From assembly GCA_003599025.1 (NCBI GenBank), contig QZIL01000025.1, positions 1-53,094 on the forward strand: a stretch of DNA of 53,094 bases. Direction: 5' to 3'. The notes below the pieces were generated by a model. The model was not told the origin of the DNA. It searched no databases and worked only from the letters and a program-made list of their open reading frames with translations. Below are positions 8,319 to 16,012 of the stretch, piece by piece (position 1 is the first letter of the stretch; the number at the start of each line of letters is the position of its first letter). A program made the translations under genes and the position numbers. The stretch is from Nitrospiraceae bacterium (GTDB lineage Bacteria; Nitrospirota; Thermodesulfovibrionia; UBA6902).

Positions 8319-9104
8319 ATGAATTTCATACGACTGATAAACCAGGGGCCTGCACATGCCTTTTTCAATATGGCACTGGATGAGGCCATATCAGAGTACG
8401 TCAGACAAAAAGCCTCTCCCCCTACCCTGAGACTATATCTCTGGGACCGCCCTTCCCTGAGTATCGGCTGCTTCCAGAAAATTTCAGAAGTCGATACCGG
8501 ATACTGTGACACAATGGGATACCCTGTTGTCAGAAGGCAGACCGGCGGAAGGGCTGTACTGCATGCCTCGGAACTCACGTACAGTTTCTCCACCGCGTAT
8601 AACTCACATAATTTCAAAGGCAGTCTTTTAGATGATTATTCCGTTATCAGCCATGCACTGTTGTCAGCACTCAAATCAAAAGGGATAGATGCAGAGGCCT
8701 CTTTTAACAGAAAAAGAAGTAACGGCCGTAGACATCCTGCATGTTTCAGGGCTGTATCATTCGGGGAAATATCAGTGGGGGGTAAAAAAGTCATCGGCAG
8801 CGCACAGAAACGCTATAAGGACGGCTTTATTCAGCATGGTTCCATATTATTTGGCTGCAATGCTGAAGAACTCGGCAGAGTGCTTGGGCATGAGTACAAA
8901 GATTCTTTAAAGGCCATAGGTGCACTAAAAGATTATTGCAGCGGACTATCTTTTGATGACTTAAGAACATCATTAAAGGAGGCCTTCGAAAGATCACTGC
9001 ATGTCAAATTGATCTCAGACAATCCTGCACGGACTGAGCTGGCCCTCGCAAAAAAGCTCGAACAAACTAAATATTCAACCTGCGAATGGAATTTTTCACG
9101 ATAA
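8319..9104 (+). CDS. Lipoate-protein ligase / octanoyltransferase (LplA-LipM superfamily)
   Basis: A 261-residue member of the biotin/lipoate transferase fold. Substrate-binding motifs are visible: RLYLWDRPSLSIGCFQ, VVRRQTGGRAVLH, ELTYSFS, and the catalytic segment VGGKKVIGSAQKR with its conserved lysine, then QHGSIL. A cysteine in ACF (upstream of the lysine motif) is in the place where LipM-type octanoyltransferases carry their catalytic Cys, so a LipM-like role (moving octanoate from ACP to lipoyl domains) is possible; LplA-type ligation of free lipoate is the alternative. The protein ends without the long accessory domain of E. coli LplA. It appears monocistronic. Confidence 0.85.
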   Translation: MNFIRLINQGPAHAFFNMALDEAISEYVRQKASPPTLRLYLWDRPSLSIGCFQKISEVDTGYCDTMGYPVVRRQTGGRAVLHASELTYSFSTAYNSHNFKGSLLDDYSVISHALLSALKSKGIDAEASFNRKRSNGRRHPACFRAVSFGEISVGGKKVIGSAQKRYKDGFIQHGSILFGCNAEELGRVLGHEYKDSLKAIGALKDYCSGLSFDDLRTSLKEAFERSLHVKLISDNPARTELALAKKLEQTKYSTCEWNFSR

Positions 9105-9134
9105 TTGCGACTTCCGCCTTATCATTCACACATT

Positions 9135-10055
9135 TCATATCTCATATGCCACATGTCGCGCGTGATAATTGGACTTCTTCAAGTAATAGACAATCAGAAA
9201 ACTCCAGACAGCAATCGCCAGATAACTCTGAAAGACCGTATTAATAATGTAGACAACAGGCATAAATAAAGGGATCACACTCACCGCAATCTGGATCCCA
9301 TAGAATATTGCATTTGCTGAAACAAAACCGACTATCAGGATGAAATAAAACAGAAGCGCTTCAGGTGTCTGCCTTAAAAACTGATATGTCCTTCCCAATG
9401 AATCCATTACGCCTTTTCCATCCGTTACCAGCAGCACTACAGAGTATACCCCGAACACAAGCCCGGCAAAAAACAGACCGATAGTGAAGACAATGATACT
9501 GAGTAATGCGAAGGAACTGAAAAACATCTCCAGCATGCTCTTTGATTTTGTAACAGCATTAATCACGCCAGCTACCAGCCCCCCTGTTATCATAAATAAA
9601 ACAAACATGCCAATAACGCCAAGCATGACAAGTGAAATCAGCCCCAGCAAACGGGACAGGTTGTTCTTCGCCTCCCGGAAAAATGAGGCCAGAGTGAAAT
9701 TATAATGGATGTTGACCGCTGAATCCTTTAGTACCCCGATCGTACCCCCCAGGGCATAGACAGATAAAACAGTTGTAAATGCAAGATATAAGACAAATGA
9801 TGTTACTATCAGAAAGATCACACCAAGATAATTAGTGACCAGTTCAGACGGGTCCCTCAGGATGGAAGGGAGCATGTCACGGGCATGTGCCAGGTCAAAG
9901 CCCAGGTATAACAGTGCTGCAATGACCGGCAAACCGAGGATAATAAAAAAACTTATCAGATTAATAACAGAGACAATCGCGCTGATAATAACCAGCTGCA
10001 CATTTTTATTGGCAAGTTTAAAGCCTTCCCTGATGCATTCTGTGATCATCGCCAT
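9135..10055 (-). CDS. Polytopic membrane protein of unknown function
   Basis: A 306-residue protein with about six long hydrophobic segments (approximate residues 18-48, 75-105, 137-168, 180-212, 235-255, 265-295), alanine- and valine-rich, in the style of the bacterial glycerophosphodiesterase-membrane-domain/DUF4013-like proteins. Cytoplasmic loops carry MDSLGRTYQFLRQTPEALLF, a pattern common to that group. No catalytic motif is visible. No Shine-Dalgarno precedes the ATG; a promoter-like TTGACT-17-TAAACT lies almost on top of the start, and the second ATG (codon 3, 10049) would fit a leaderless message. It is divergent from trpC across only 90 bp. Confidence 0.65.
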   Translation of the reverse strand: MAMITECIREGFKLANKNVQLVIISAIVSVINLISFFIILGLPVIAALLYLGFDLAHARDMLPSILRDPSELVTNYLGVIFLIVTSFVLYLAFTTVLSVYALGGTIGVLKDSAVNIHYNFTLASFFREAKNNLSRLLGLISLVMLGVIGMFVLFMITGGLVAGVINAVTKSKSMLEMFFSSFALLSIIVFTIGLFFAGLVFGVYSVVLLVTDGKGVMDSLGRTYQFLRQTPEALLFYFILIVGFVSANAIFYGIQIAVSVIPLFMPVVYIINTVFQSYLAIAVWSFLIVYYLKKSNYHARHVAYEI

Positions 10056-10057
10056 TT

Positions 10058-10086
10058 AGTTTAGATACGCATATGGTAAAAGTCAA
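10058..10086 (-). promoter_or_regulatory. Promoter for the 9135-10055 membrane protein
   Basis: On the minus strand, TTGACT (10081-10086) and TAAACT (10058-10063) are 17 nt apart. The -10 element ends 2 nt before the annotated ATG, so transcription would begin at or inside the start region. Confidence 0.45.
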
Positions 10087-10110
10087 TTTAATGTTTCTTT
10101 TCATAGTATC

Positions 10111-10139
10111 TTGAAAAACCCATTTCCTTACTATAAAAT
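10111..10139 (+). promoter_or_regulatory. Promoter for trpC, possibly leaderless
   Basis: TTGAAA at 10111-10116 and TAAAAT at 10134-10139 are 17 nt apart. The trpC ATG is 6 nt after the -10 element, so the transcript would start at or next to the start codon; no Shine-Dalgarno sequence is present. Confidence 0.5.
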
Positions 10140-10145
10140 CTCTCC

Positions 10146-10937
10146 ATGAGCATTTTACATGAAATCCTGAAATTCAGGCAGGAAGAGCTCCAGAACACCA
10201 AATCAGACATGCCTCTGGCCGACCTTAAGGCAAGGATAAAAGACATGGATGCTGTACGGTGTTTCAAGACCGCCATCAAAAGAGAAGAAGGACAGCCGGT
10301 AAAACTCATCGCGGAACTCAAAAAAGCCTCGCCCTCAAAAGGCCTGATACGCAAGGATTTCAGCCTTCCCCATATAATTTCCATCTATGAGAAAAAAGAC
10401 GTTTCGGCCATATCTGTCCTCACCGAAAAGCGGTATTTTGACGGCAGCCTCTCATATCTGAACCAGGCAAGGAAGAGGACCGCCAAGCCGCTGCTCAGGA
10501 AAGACTTCATATTCGACAGTTACCAGATTTATGAATCAAGGGCCAATAACGCTGATGCTGTCCTCCTGATAGTGTCAGCGCTCGACCGGTCTCTGTTAAG
10601 TGACCTTTACCATCTGGCAAGGGAACTGACTCTCGAATGCCTTGTCGAAGTCCACAACTGGAAAGAACTGGACATCGCCCTCTATATGGGAGCAGAAATC
10701 ATAGGCATAAACAACAGGGACCTTAACACATTGAATATAAGCCTGGACATTTCATTAAGCCTTTTAAAAGACGTTCCGGATGACAGAATAGTCGTAAGTG
10801 AAAGCGGTATTAACACCAGGGCCGACGTAGAGGTATTGCAGGAGACAAAGACTGATGCCATACTCGTTGGTACGACTATAATGAAAGCAGAAGATATAGG
10901 CGCAAAGATTGACGAGCTGCTGGGCATACAGCATTAG
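10146..10937 (+). CDS. trpC: Indole-3-glycerol phosphate synthase
   Basis: A 263-residue TIM-barrel enzyme that converts 1-(2-carboxyphenylamino)-1-deoxyribulose 5-phosphate to indole-3-glycerol phosphate in tryptophan synthesis. Family motifs occur in order: LIAELKKASPSKGLIRKDF, ISVLTEKRYFDGSLSYL, PLLRKDFIFDSYQIYESRA, ADAVLLIVSAL, LVEVHNWKEL, IIGINNRDLNT, VVSESGI and ILVGTTIMKA. Catalytic Lys and Glu positions (EL-K and PLLRKDF lysines, EVH glutamate, SESGI) are all present. Other trp genes are not adjacent; argB follows after 41 nt, an unusual pairing suggesting a small mixed biosynthetic unit. Confidence 0.95.
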   Translation: MSILHEILKFRQEELQNTKSDMPLADLKARIKDMDAVRCFKTAIKREEGQPVKLIAELKKASPSKGLIRKDFSLPHIISIYEKKDVSAISVLTEKRYFDGSLSYLNQARKRTAKPLLRKDFIFDSYQIYESRANNADAVLLIVSALDRSLLSDLYHLARELTLECLVEVHNWKELDIALYMGAEIIGINNRDLNTLNISLDISLSLLKDVPDDRIVVSESGINTRADVEVLQETKTDAILVGTTIMKAEDIGAKIDELLGIQH

Positions 10938-10978
10938 GTGGAGTGCGATTAATAACTTACAGTATTTGAGGCCATAGA

Positions 10979-11860
10979 ATGAAAACCGTAATTGAGAAGG
11001 CAAACATCCTGATTGAATCACTGCCGTACATCAGAAGGTTCTCCGGAAAGACCTTTGTGATCAAGTATGGGGGCGCTGCCATGGTGGATGAAGGCCTGAA
11101 AGACGCCTTTGCACAGGACATCGTCCTTCTGAATTTTATAGGGATCAAGATCGTCATAGTGCATGGCGGCGGTCCCAAGATCAACAGCATCATGGAGAAA
11201 ATGGGCAAGAAACCAACCTTTGTACAGGGTCAAAGAGTGACTGACGAAGAGACAGTTGACATTGTGGAAATGGTGCTGGGCGGCCTTATTAACAAGCAGA
11301 TTGTTTCCCTGATAAACAGCCACGGCGGGCTGGCAGTCGGCCTGAGCGGCAAGGACGGGAATCTCATCAAGGCAAGGAGAAAGGTGATTACAAAGATATC
11401 ACCAGAAACCGGAGTGCCTGAGATAATAGACCTCGGTCTTGTTGGAGAGGTCGAGAAGGTAAATCCCAGGATACTGACCTCTATAGAGCAAAGCGGATTT
11501 ATCCCGGTCATCGCCCCGATAAGCGCGGGCAAGCAAAGCCAGACACTCAACATAAACGCGGATTATGTAGCAGGGGAAATTGCGTCCGCGCTGAAGGCTG
11601 AAAAGCTCATTCTCCTTACCGACGTGGAAGGAATTAAAGACAAGAAGAACAAACTGATCTCAACATTGAATATAAAAAAGATCAGGTCGCTGACTGCAAA
11701 TGGGACGATATCAGGGGGCATGCTCCCGAAAGTCCATGCCTGTCAGAACGCCATTGATGGAGACGTAAAGAAGACCCACATTATAGACGGCCGCACTCCC
11801 CATGCCCTCTTGCTTGAAATATTTACTGAAGAAGGTATCGGGACAGAGATAGTAAGATAA
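10979..11860 (+). CDS. argB: Acetylglutamate kinase
   Basis: A 293-residue amino-acid kinase that phosphorylates N-acetylglutamate, the second step of arginine synthesis. Motifs: [15 protein letters not shown] (nucleotide binding), [20 protein letters not shown], the substrate loop [55 protein letters not shown] and [10 protein letters not shown]. The N-terminus carries a helix ([20 protein letters not shown]) of the type found in hexameric, arginine-inhibited enzymes, so feedback inhibition by arginine is likely. A GAGG lies upstream of the ATG. Length is normal. Confidence 0.95.
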   Translation: MKTVIEKANILIESLPYIRRFSGKTFVIKYGGAAMVDEGLKDAFAQDIVLLNFIGIKIVIVHGGGPKINSIMEKMGKKPTFVQGQRVTDEETVDIVEMVLGGLINKQIVSLINSHGGLAVGLSGKDGNLIKARRKVITKISPETGVPEIIDLGLVGEVEKVNPRILTSIEQSGFIPVIAPISAGKQSQTLNINADYVAGEIASALKAEKLILLTDVEGIKDKKNKLISTLNIKKIRSLTANGTISGGMLPKVHACQNAIDGDVKKTHIIDGRTPHALLLEIFTEEGIGTEIVR

Positions 11861-11898
11861 ATTAAGAATTACGAATTTCACTGATAACACCAAATTAA

Positions 11899-12036
11899 TG
11901 TCTGCGTATAAACTCAAACATTGAACCGTCATTCCCGCAATCTTTTGAGCGGGAATCCAGTTTTTTAAATATGTTCGGCCCGATCAGGGAACTTCGGGCA
12001 TGACGCAAACAGAAAACGGCAATTTACTTTCAGGCT
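11899..12036. repeat. Family A palindromic element
   Basis: The left end has GTATAAACTCAA followed by the core GTCATTCCCGCAATC (from 11928); the core closes at GGGCATGAC (12004), and the right end runs into CAGGCTCTAAC. About 138 bp overall, close to the 132-134 bp of the sister copies. It directly abuts the family B element to its right. Confidence 0.6.
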
Positions 12037-12042
12037 CTAACT

Positions 12043-12195
12043 AGTATCTGTTGCGGAAAGAGATAATTTGATATTAACATGTCATTTCGAGCGAAGCGAG
12101 AAATCTTGACCTGTCGCAATACCGAAAGATTTCTCCCGCTGGTCGAAATGACGATCCAGCTAAGGACGTAATTTATAGTTTCCGCAACAGGCTCT
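12043..12195. repeat. Family B palindromic element
   Basis: The ends carry the perfect 12-bp inverted repeat CTGTTGCGGAAA (12048-12059) and TTTCCGCAACAG (12179-12190). The core is GTCATTTCGAGCGAAGC to GGTCGAAATGAC (12081-12152). A near-direct repeat CAGGCTCTAACYAG lies just outside on both sides (12031-12044, 12188-12201). Total about 153 bp, matching the second copy at 32738-32892 (155 bp). Confidence 0.7.
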
Positions 12196-12267
12196 AACCA
12201 GTTAAGGCTTCGTATATTTAATCTTCTGACGTCAAACCCCCATTGATAATTTTGATATAATCCCCTT

Positions 12268-14076
12268 ATGGAGCTCACTGCAAACGCCCTCACGGTACTG
12301 AAGACACGATACCTCCTTCGTGACGAGCACGGCAATATAACTGAAACCCCGGAGCAGATGTTCAGGCGCGTTGCCCGCACTGTTGCTTCGGCAGAGAGAA
12401 TATACGGAGGGAGCGTCAGGAAACGGGAAACGGAATTCTATGATGCAATGACCTCCCTCCTGTTTCTCCCCAATACACCTGCCCTCATAAATGCAGGCAA
12501 AGAACTCGGACAGCTCGCTGCCTGTTTTGTGCTGCCTGTCAATGACTCAATGACAAGCATCTTTGATTCACTCAGAAATGCTGCCCTGATACTCCAGAGC
12601 GGAGGAGGTACGGGCTTCTCTTTTTCACATCTGCGGCCGCGGGCTGATGTTGTTAAATCCACAGGAGGCATAGCCAGCGGGCCCGTCTCATTCATGAGGA
12701 TTTACAACACGGCAACCGAGGTGATAAAACAGGGCGGTGCGAGACGCGGCGCGAATATGGGCATTCTGAAGATCGACCATCCCGACATCCTTGAGTTCAT
12801 CAAAATAAAACGCCACGCTGAAGAACTGTCGAACTTCAATATATCTATTGCAATTACAGACGCGTTCATGAAGGCGCTCAGGAAGGACTCCACATACAGA
12901 CTGTTCAATCCAAGGAGCGGACGCGCCTCCGGAAGTCTCAGGGCAAAAGCTGTCTTTGATGAGATCGTCGAGAGCGCCTGGGAGACAGGTGACCCCGGGC
13001 TTATCTTCATCGACAGGATAAACAGGGACAACCCCACCCCCCTGCTCGGAGAGATTGAAAGTACAAATCCATGCGGCGAGCAGCCGCTCCTGCCTTTTGA
13101 GGCCTGCATACTCGGGTCGATTAATCTGTCAAAGATGGTAAAAATAAGAACACAGAGCACAGAACACAGAACACAGACATTCCCCCCCCATCCCCCCCTT
13201 AGTAAGGGGGGACACAGTGGGGTCAAAAAGCCAACAGCAGTATCTACATACGAAATCGACTGGGACCTTCTTGCTTATCTCGTGCGTCTCGGCATACGGT
13301 TTCTGGATAATGCGATAGATGTAAATAAATACCCTATTCCGGAAGTTGAGAAAATGCACAAAGGCAACAGGAAAATTGGTCTTGGTGTCATGGGATGGGC
13401 CGATATGCTTATTAAACTCGGCATAAGATATAACTCCGAGGCAGCCTTTGATCTTGCGGGCAAGGTTATGGGGTTTATAAAGGACAAGGCCAGAGATGCT
13501 TCGAATGAGTTTGCAAAGGAGCGGGGGATGTTCCCAAATTTCAAGGGCTCCATCTATGACACGCGTGAATTGCGTTTAAAGGGAGGAATGAGAAACGCCA
13601 CAACTACGACTATCGCCCCGACCGGGACACTCTCTTTAATTGCGGAGTGCTCAAGTGGGATTGAACCGCTCTTTGAAGTTGCCTATAAAAGGCATGTACT
13701 CGAAACCGAACTTTATGAGATCCATCCGTATTTTATTGAGATTGCAAAAACGCGGTGCTTATACAGTCCTGAGCTTATCAGGGAGATAAGTTTAAAAGGC
13801 AGTCTGAAGGGTTTCAAAGAAATCCCGTCAGATGTAAAACGCCTCTTTGTGACCTCCCATGATATCTCTGCTGAAGACCATGTGGAGATGCAGGCCGTGT
13901 TCCAGAAGTATACGGACAACGCAGTCTCAAAGACGATCAATCTCAAACACCGGGCCACACGGGAAGACGTTGCACACGCGTTCATGCTCGCATATGAGAA
14001 GGGCTGCAAAGGGATTACAGTCTTCAGATATGGTTCAAAACCGGGGACGCTTGTAAAACTTGATGAGGTGGATTAG
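12268..14076 (+). CDS. nrdJ: Adenosylcobalamin-dependent (class II) ribonucleotide reductase, with in-frame repeat insertion
   Basis: A 602-residue enzyme that reduces ribonucleotides to deoxyribonucleotides using coenzyme B12. Seen: FLPNTPALINAGKELGQLAAC, GGGTGFSFSHLRP, GGARRGANMGIL, NPCGEQPLLPFEAC (C269), GSINLSKMV, GVMGWADMLIKLGI, and APTGTLSLIAECSSGIEPLF (C461). Between GSINLSKMV and EIDWDLL lie about 32 extra residues (292-323) encoded by ACACAGA-type tandem repeats and a CCCCCC-TTAGTAA-GGGGGG palindrome, giving the peptide PPLSKGG. The C-terminus stops at GSKPGTLVKLDEVD without the usual terminal CxxC redox pair. The gene has no Shine-Dalgarno; TATAAT ends 7 nt before the ATG. Confidence 0.92.
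   Translation: MELTANALTVLKTRYLLRDEHGNITETPEQMFRRVARTVASAERIYGGSVRKRETEFYDAMTSLLFLPNTPALINAGKELGQLAACFVLPVNDSMTSIFDSLRNAALILQSGGGTGFSFSHLRPRADVVKSTGGIASGPVSFMRIYNTATEVIKQGGARRGANMGILKIDHPDILEFIKIKRHAEELSNFNISIAITDAFMKALRKDSTYRLFNPRSGRASGSLRAKAVFDEIVESAWETGDPGLIFIDRINRDNPTPLLGEIESTNPCGEQPLLPFEACILGSINLSKMVKIRTQSTEHRTQTFPPHPPLSKGGHSGVKKPTAVSTYEIDWDLLAYLVRLGIRFLDNAIDVNKYPIPEVEKMHKGNRKIGLGVMGWADMLIKLGIRYNSEAAFDLAGKVMGFIKDKARDASNEFAKERGMFPNFKGSIYDTRELRLKGGMRNATTTTIAPTGTLSLIAECSSGIEPLFEVAYKRHVLETELYEIHPYFIEIAKTRCLYSPELIREISLKGSLKGFKEIPSDVKRLFVTSHDISAEDHVEMQAVFQKYTDNAVSKTINLKHRATREDVAHAFMLAYEKGCKGITVFRYGSKPGTLVKLDEVD
13141..13235. repeat. Repeat tract inserted in frame in nrdJ
   Basis: It holds several copies of a CACAGA-type hexamer/heptamer (13148-13180), then C-rich runs and the palindrome CCCCCC-TTAGTAA-GGGGGG (13193-13211). 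A relative of the palindrome is intergenic at 38805-38876 (CCTCCTTAGTAAGGAGG), which shows this is a mobile or expanding repeat and not ordinary nrdJ sequence. Confidence 0.75.
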
Positions 14077-14212
14077 GGAACTGCGAATCTATTCCTCATG
14101 TTGCAATACAATTCCGCAAGACTTAAATAACGATGGTTTTCATTAAAGGCATAAATTGCAATTCAGGAACTTTGGCATATCACGCATCTATAAATTGCAG
14201 GATTAATATTCC

Positions 14213-14467
14213 CTATTTCCTGAATGGCTTCAACAGGTATTCGAGTCCGTTTACTTTAATTTCATACACATTTTGCAGCATTTCACCCAACTCTCCCCTG
14301 GGAAAGCCGTTGCGGGAAAACCAGATGATATATGCTTCAGGCAGATCAACAAGACGTCTTCCCGCAAATTTGCCGAAAGGCATTTTCGCTTCAGCCAGTT
14401 TCAGCAGATATCCGGGATCAGGTGAAACCGGTGTCCCGGTCCCGGGATCCTTATCATCGGAATTCAT
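14213..14467 (-). CDS. DUF3820 family protein
   Basis: An 84-residue protein whose core MPFGKFAGRRLVDLPEAYI, followed by WFSRNGFPRGELGEML, matches the DUF3820 family (small cytoplasmic proteins of unknown biochemical role, sometimes described as quorum-regulated virulence factors, a label that should not be transferred here). I chose the ATG at 14467 because AGGTG lies 6 nt upstream; the frame extends to 14482. It is convergent with nrdJ. No motif beyond the family signature suggests an activity. Confidence 0.75.
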   Translation of the reverse strand: MNSDDKDPGTGTPVSPDPGYLLKLAEAKMPFGKFAGRRLVDLPEAYIIWFSRNGFPRGELGEMLQNVYEIKVNGLEYLLKPFRK

Positions 14468-14482
14468 TCGATACACCTGCAT

Positions 14483-14997
14483 TACTCATAGTGCCATCTG
14501 CGTATTGATCGCGTTATTAATGATTAAACTCAATTTATATGATTTGATTATAAATAAAACATCACGATAAATCCTGCTTGCATCAACTTATTGCAAATCA
14601 GAGGACCAGGACATAATTCTCCATGGGTTGAGGGCCAATTGCAAGGCTGTTGCTTAGCCCGTACTTGTGGCCCCATAAGGATGATAGAACATGGCATTCT
14701 CGAACGTCGCACTGATCCGCCCCATTGTAACACACCGAGGGGCACCCCATTTAAATGAGTGCCACCCGGAGATGCGAATGTAGGAATTTACGATAGAAGT
14801 CTTCTATATTTGAAAGTAGTTATCCGGCACTAATAATTCGCATGTATCATCAATTTCAATTGGGTAACAGAGTGCTTGATTTCATCCAGTAATAGAGTGG
14901 TCAGTGGCACTGATGGAATAGCTAACCTGAACGGAACGGCCAAGTAAAAGGAACCTTGCAGCTATAAAAGCGTCTCTCGAAGAAGAAGTCGGAAAAA
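14483..14997. other. Non-coding stretch of about 515 bp
   Basis: No frame here has a recognisable product, a good ribosome binding site and normal composition together. The longest open frame (minus strand, 14548-14745) has no family resemblance. I see no structured RNA or strong repeat. The border between housekeeping nrdJ and the accessory toxin-antitoxin patch makes a decayed mobile sequence possible, but nothing recognisable remains. Confidence 0.5.
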
Positions 14998-15294
14998 CTA
15001 TGCAGCTACGAACTCAATCTTGAGATGCGTTCCGGTAGCCTCTGCGAGCTTTTCAAGGGTTTTAAGGGTAAATCCCTCGTACTCTCCACTCTCGATCCTG
15101 GAAATTGCCTGCTGACTGGTCCCCATCAGCTTTGCTAGTTCCTGTTGAGATAACCCCTTCTTCTCCCTGAGCTTAATTATCTTCATGGCAAGTTTCAACG
15201 CCTGACGCTCATCTTTGTAATACGCCCTGAACTCGGGGTCCTTCAAGTCCTCACGCAGACGACTGCGAAAAGTTCGTGTTTCAGCTTTTTTCAT
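14998..15294 (-). CDS. HTH antitoxin (XRE / HigA-like)
   Basis: A 98-residue protein with a central-to-C-terminal Cro/CI-type helix-turn-helix (about residues 38-92): LREKKGLSQQELAKLMGTSQ, then QAISRIESGEYEGFTLKTLE and KLAEATG. The charged N-terminus (FRSRLREDLKDPEFRAYYKD) is typical of antitoxins paired with HigB/RelE toxins. Its start overlaps the end of the toxin gene by 4 nt, so the two are translated from one message in toxin-first order. It is expected to neutralise the toxin and to repress the operon by binding the palindrome in the promoter at 15677-15696. Confidence 0.88.
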   Translation of the reverse strand: MKKAETRTFRSRLREDLKDPEFRAYYKDERQALKLAMKIIKLREKKGLSQQELAKLMGTSQQAISRIESGEYEGFTLKTLEKLAEATGTHLKIEFVAA

Positions 15295-15650
15295 ATTTTA
15301 CCTCCAGCGGGATGCCGTTGTATCCAATCCCGCATTCTTCTTTCTGCTAACTCTATATCCCTCTCCTTTAACTGCTGCGTCTTTTTAGAAAATGCATGCA
15401 TCAGAATGATCTGGTCACGTAACTGAAAGAAATATAGGATACGGTACTGATTCGAGCTTTTGTATATCCTCAACTCCCTGATCTTTCCTCTGACGACATC
15501 AGCATAAGGCCGCTTGAGATGCGGCCCCTGCTCTTCCAGAAGCGACAGGTGGGCAGCCACCTTAGCGCGTGCCTTTTTGTCCAGTCCATCCAGAAAATCA
15601 TCAATCGGCGAATCACCGCGCTCTGTTGTGTAGAAGACCAGATTGTACAA
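15291..15650 (-). CDS. RelE/HigB-like toxin (Gp49 family), TTG start
   Basis: A 119-residue protein of the phage-derived Gp49-like/HigB toxin group, ribosome-dependent mRNA interferases or relatives. Seen: YNLVFYTTERGDSPIDDFLD, LKRPYADVVRGKIRELRI, SSNQYRILYFFQLRDQIILM and HAFSKKTQQLKERDIELAERR, the expected order with the conserved basic residues. GGAGG lies 5 nt before a TTG codon at 15650; no ATG is suitably placed, so the TTG is the likely start and may keep expression low. The downstream antitoxin overlaps by 4 nt. Cleavage activity is inferred from the family only. Confidence 0.88.
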   Translation of the reverse strand: MYNLVFYTTERGDSPIDDFLDGLDKKARAKVAAHLSLLEEQGPHLKRPYADVVRGKIRELRIYKSSNQYRILYFFQLRDQIILMHAFSKKTQQLKERDIELAERRMRDWIQRHPAGGKI

Positions 15651-15671
15651 ATATACCTCCGTTTCATATTT

Positions 15672-15702
15672 ATTATATACATCAGGATTGATGTATTGTC
15701 AA
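15672..15702 (-). promoter_or_regulatory. Toxin-antitoxin promoter with operator palindrome
   Basis: On the minus strand, TTGACA (15697-15702) is followed after 17 nt by TATATA (15674-15679; TATAAT at 15672-15677 with 19 nt is an alternative). The spacer is filled by the perfect inverted repeat ATACATCA-ggat-TGATGTAT (15677-15696), positioned to block RNA polymerase when the antitoxin binds. Confidence 0.7.
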
Positions 15703-15920
15703 GCCAGCCTGTCCGTCTTCCTCTTTAGGAAATTGTCGATTTCGGTGTTCCCTGATAAAAGGAACCTGAAGAAGCTGGCGTTTCTAAGGCGCAATTTTAC
15801 TTCGATTACATAGAATCCTTCTTTTAACCTGTAATCATCGATTATAAAGTCTACACAGATTATTGATACGCAGGTAGAGTCATCAATTCCCGGAAATACA
15901 AAATCCAGCGATAACCGTTT
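15699..15920 (-). pseudogene. Fragment resembling the end of a PD-(D/E)XK-type nuclease/ATPase gene
   Basis: A 73-codon open stretch with no start codon of its own and an upstream stop at 15921-15923. It reads VDFIIDDYRLKEGFYVIEVK, continuing into LRLRNASFFRFLLSGNTE; the D...E-V-K spacing recalls the C-terminal nuclease-like domain of DUF4143-type ATPases or other PD-(D/E)XK proteins. Its stop codon overlaps the -35 box of the toxin-antitoxin promoter. Best read as a decayed remnant in an accessory patch; the family call is weak. Confidence 0.3.
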
Positions 15921-16012
15921 TTAATCTTCACTCATAAAAACAAATATAGAGGTGCAGAGTTTAGTCTATAACTGACAGCATGATCCATCTTTAAGAAAGA
16001 CCTGCCGAATAT

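Noticed and set aside
14548-14745. 65-codon minus-strand frame in the gap after DUF3820
   Set aside because: Random-looking composition, no start signal and no homologous pattern.
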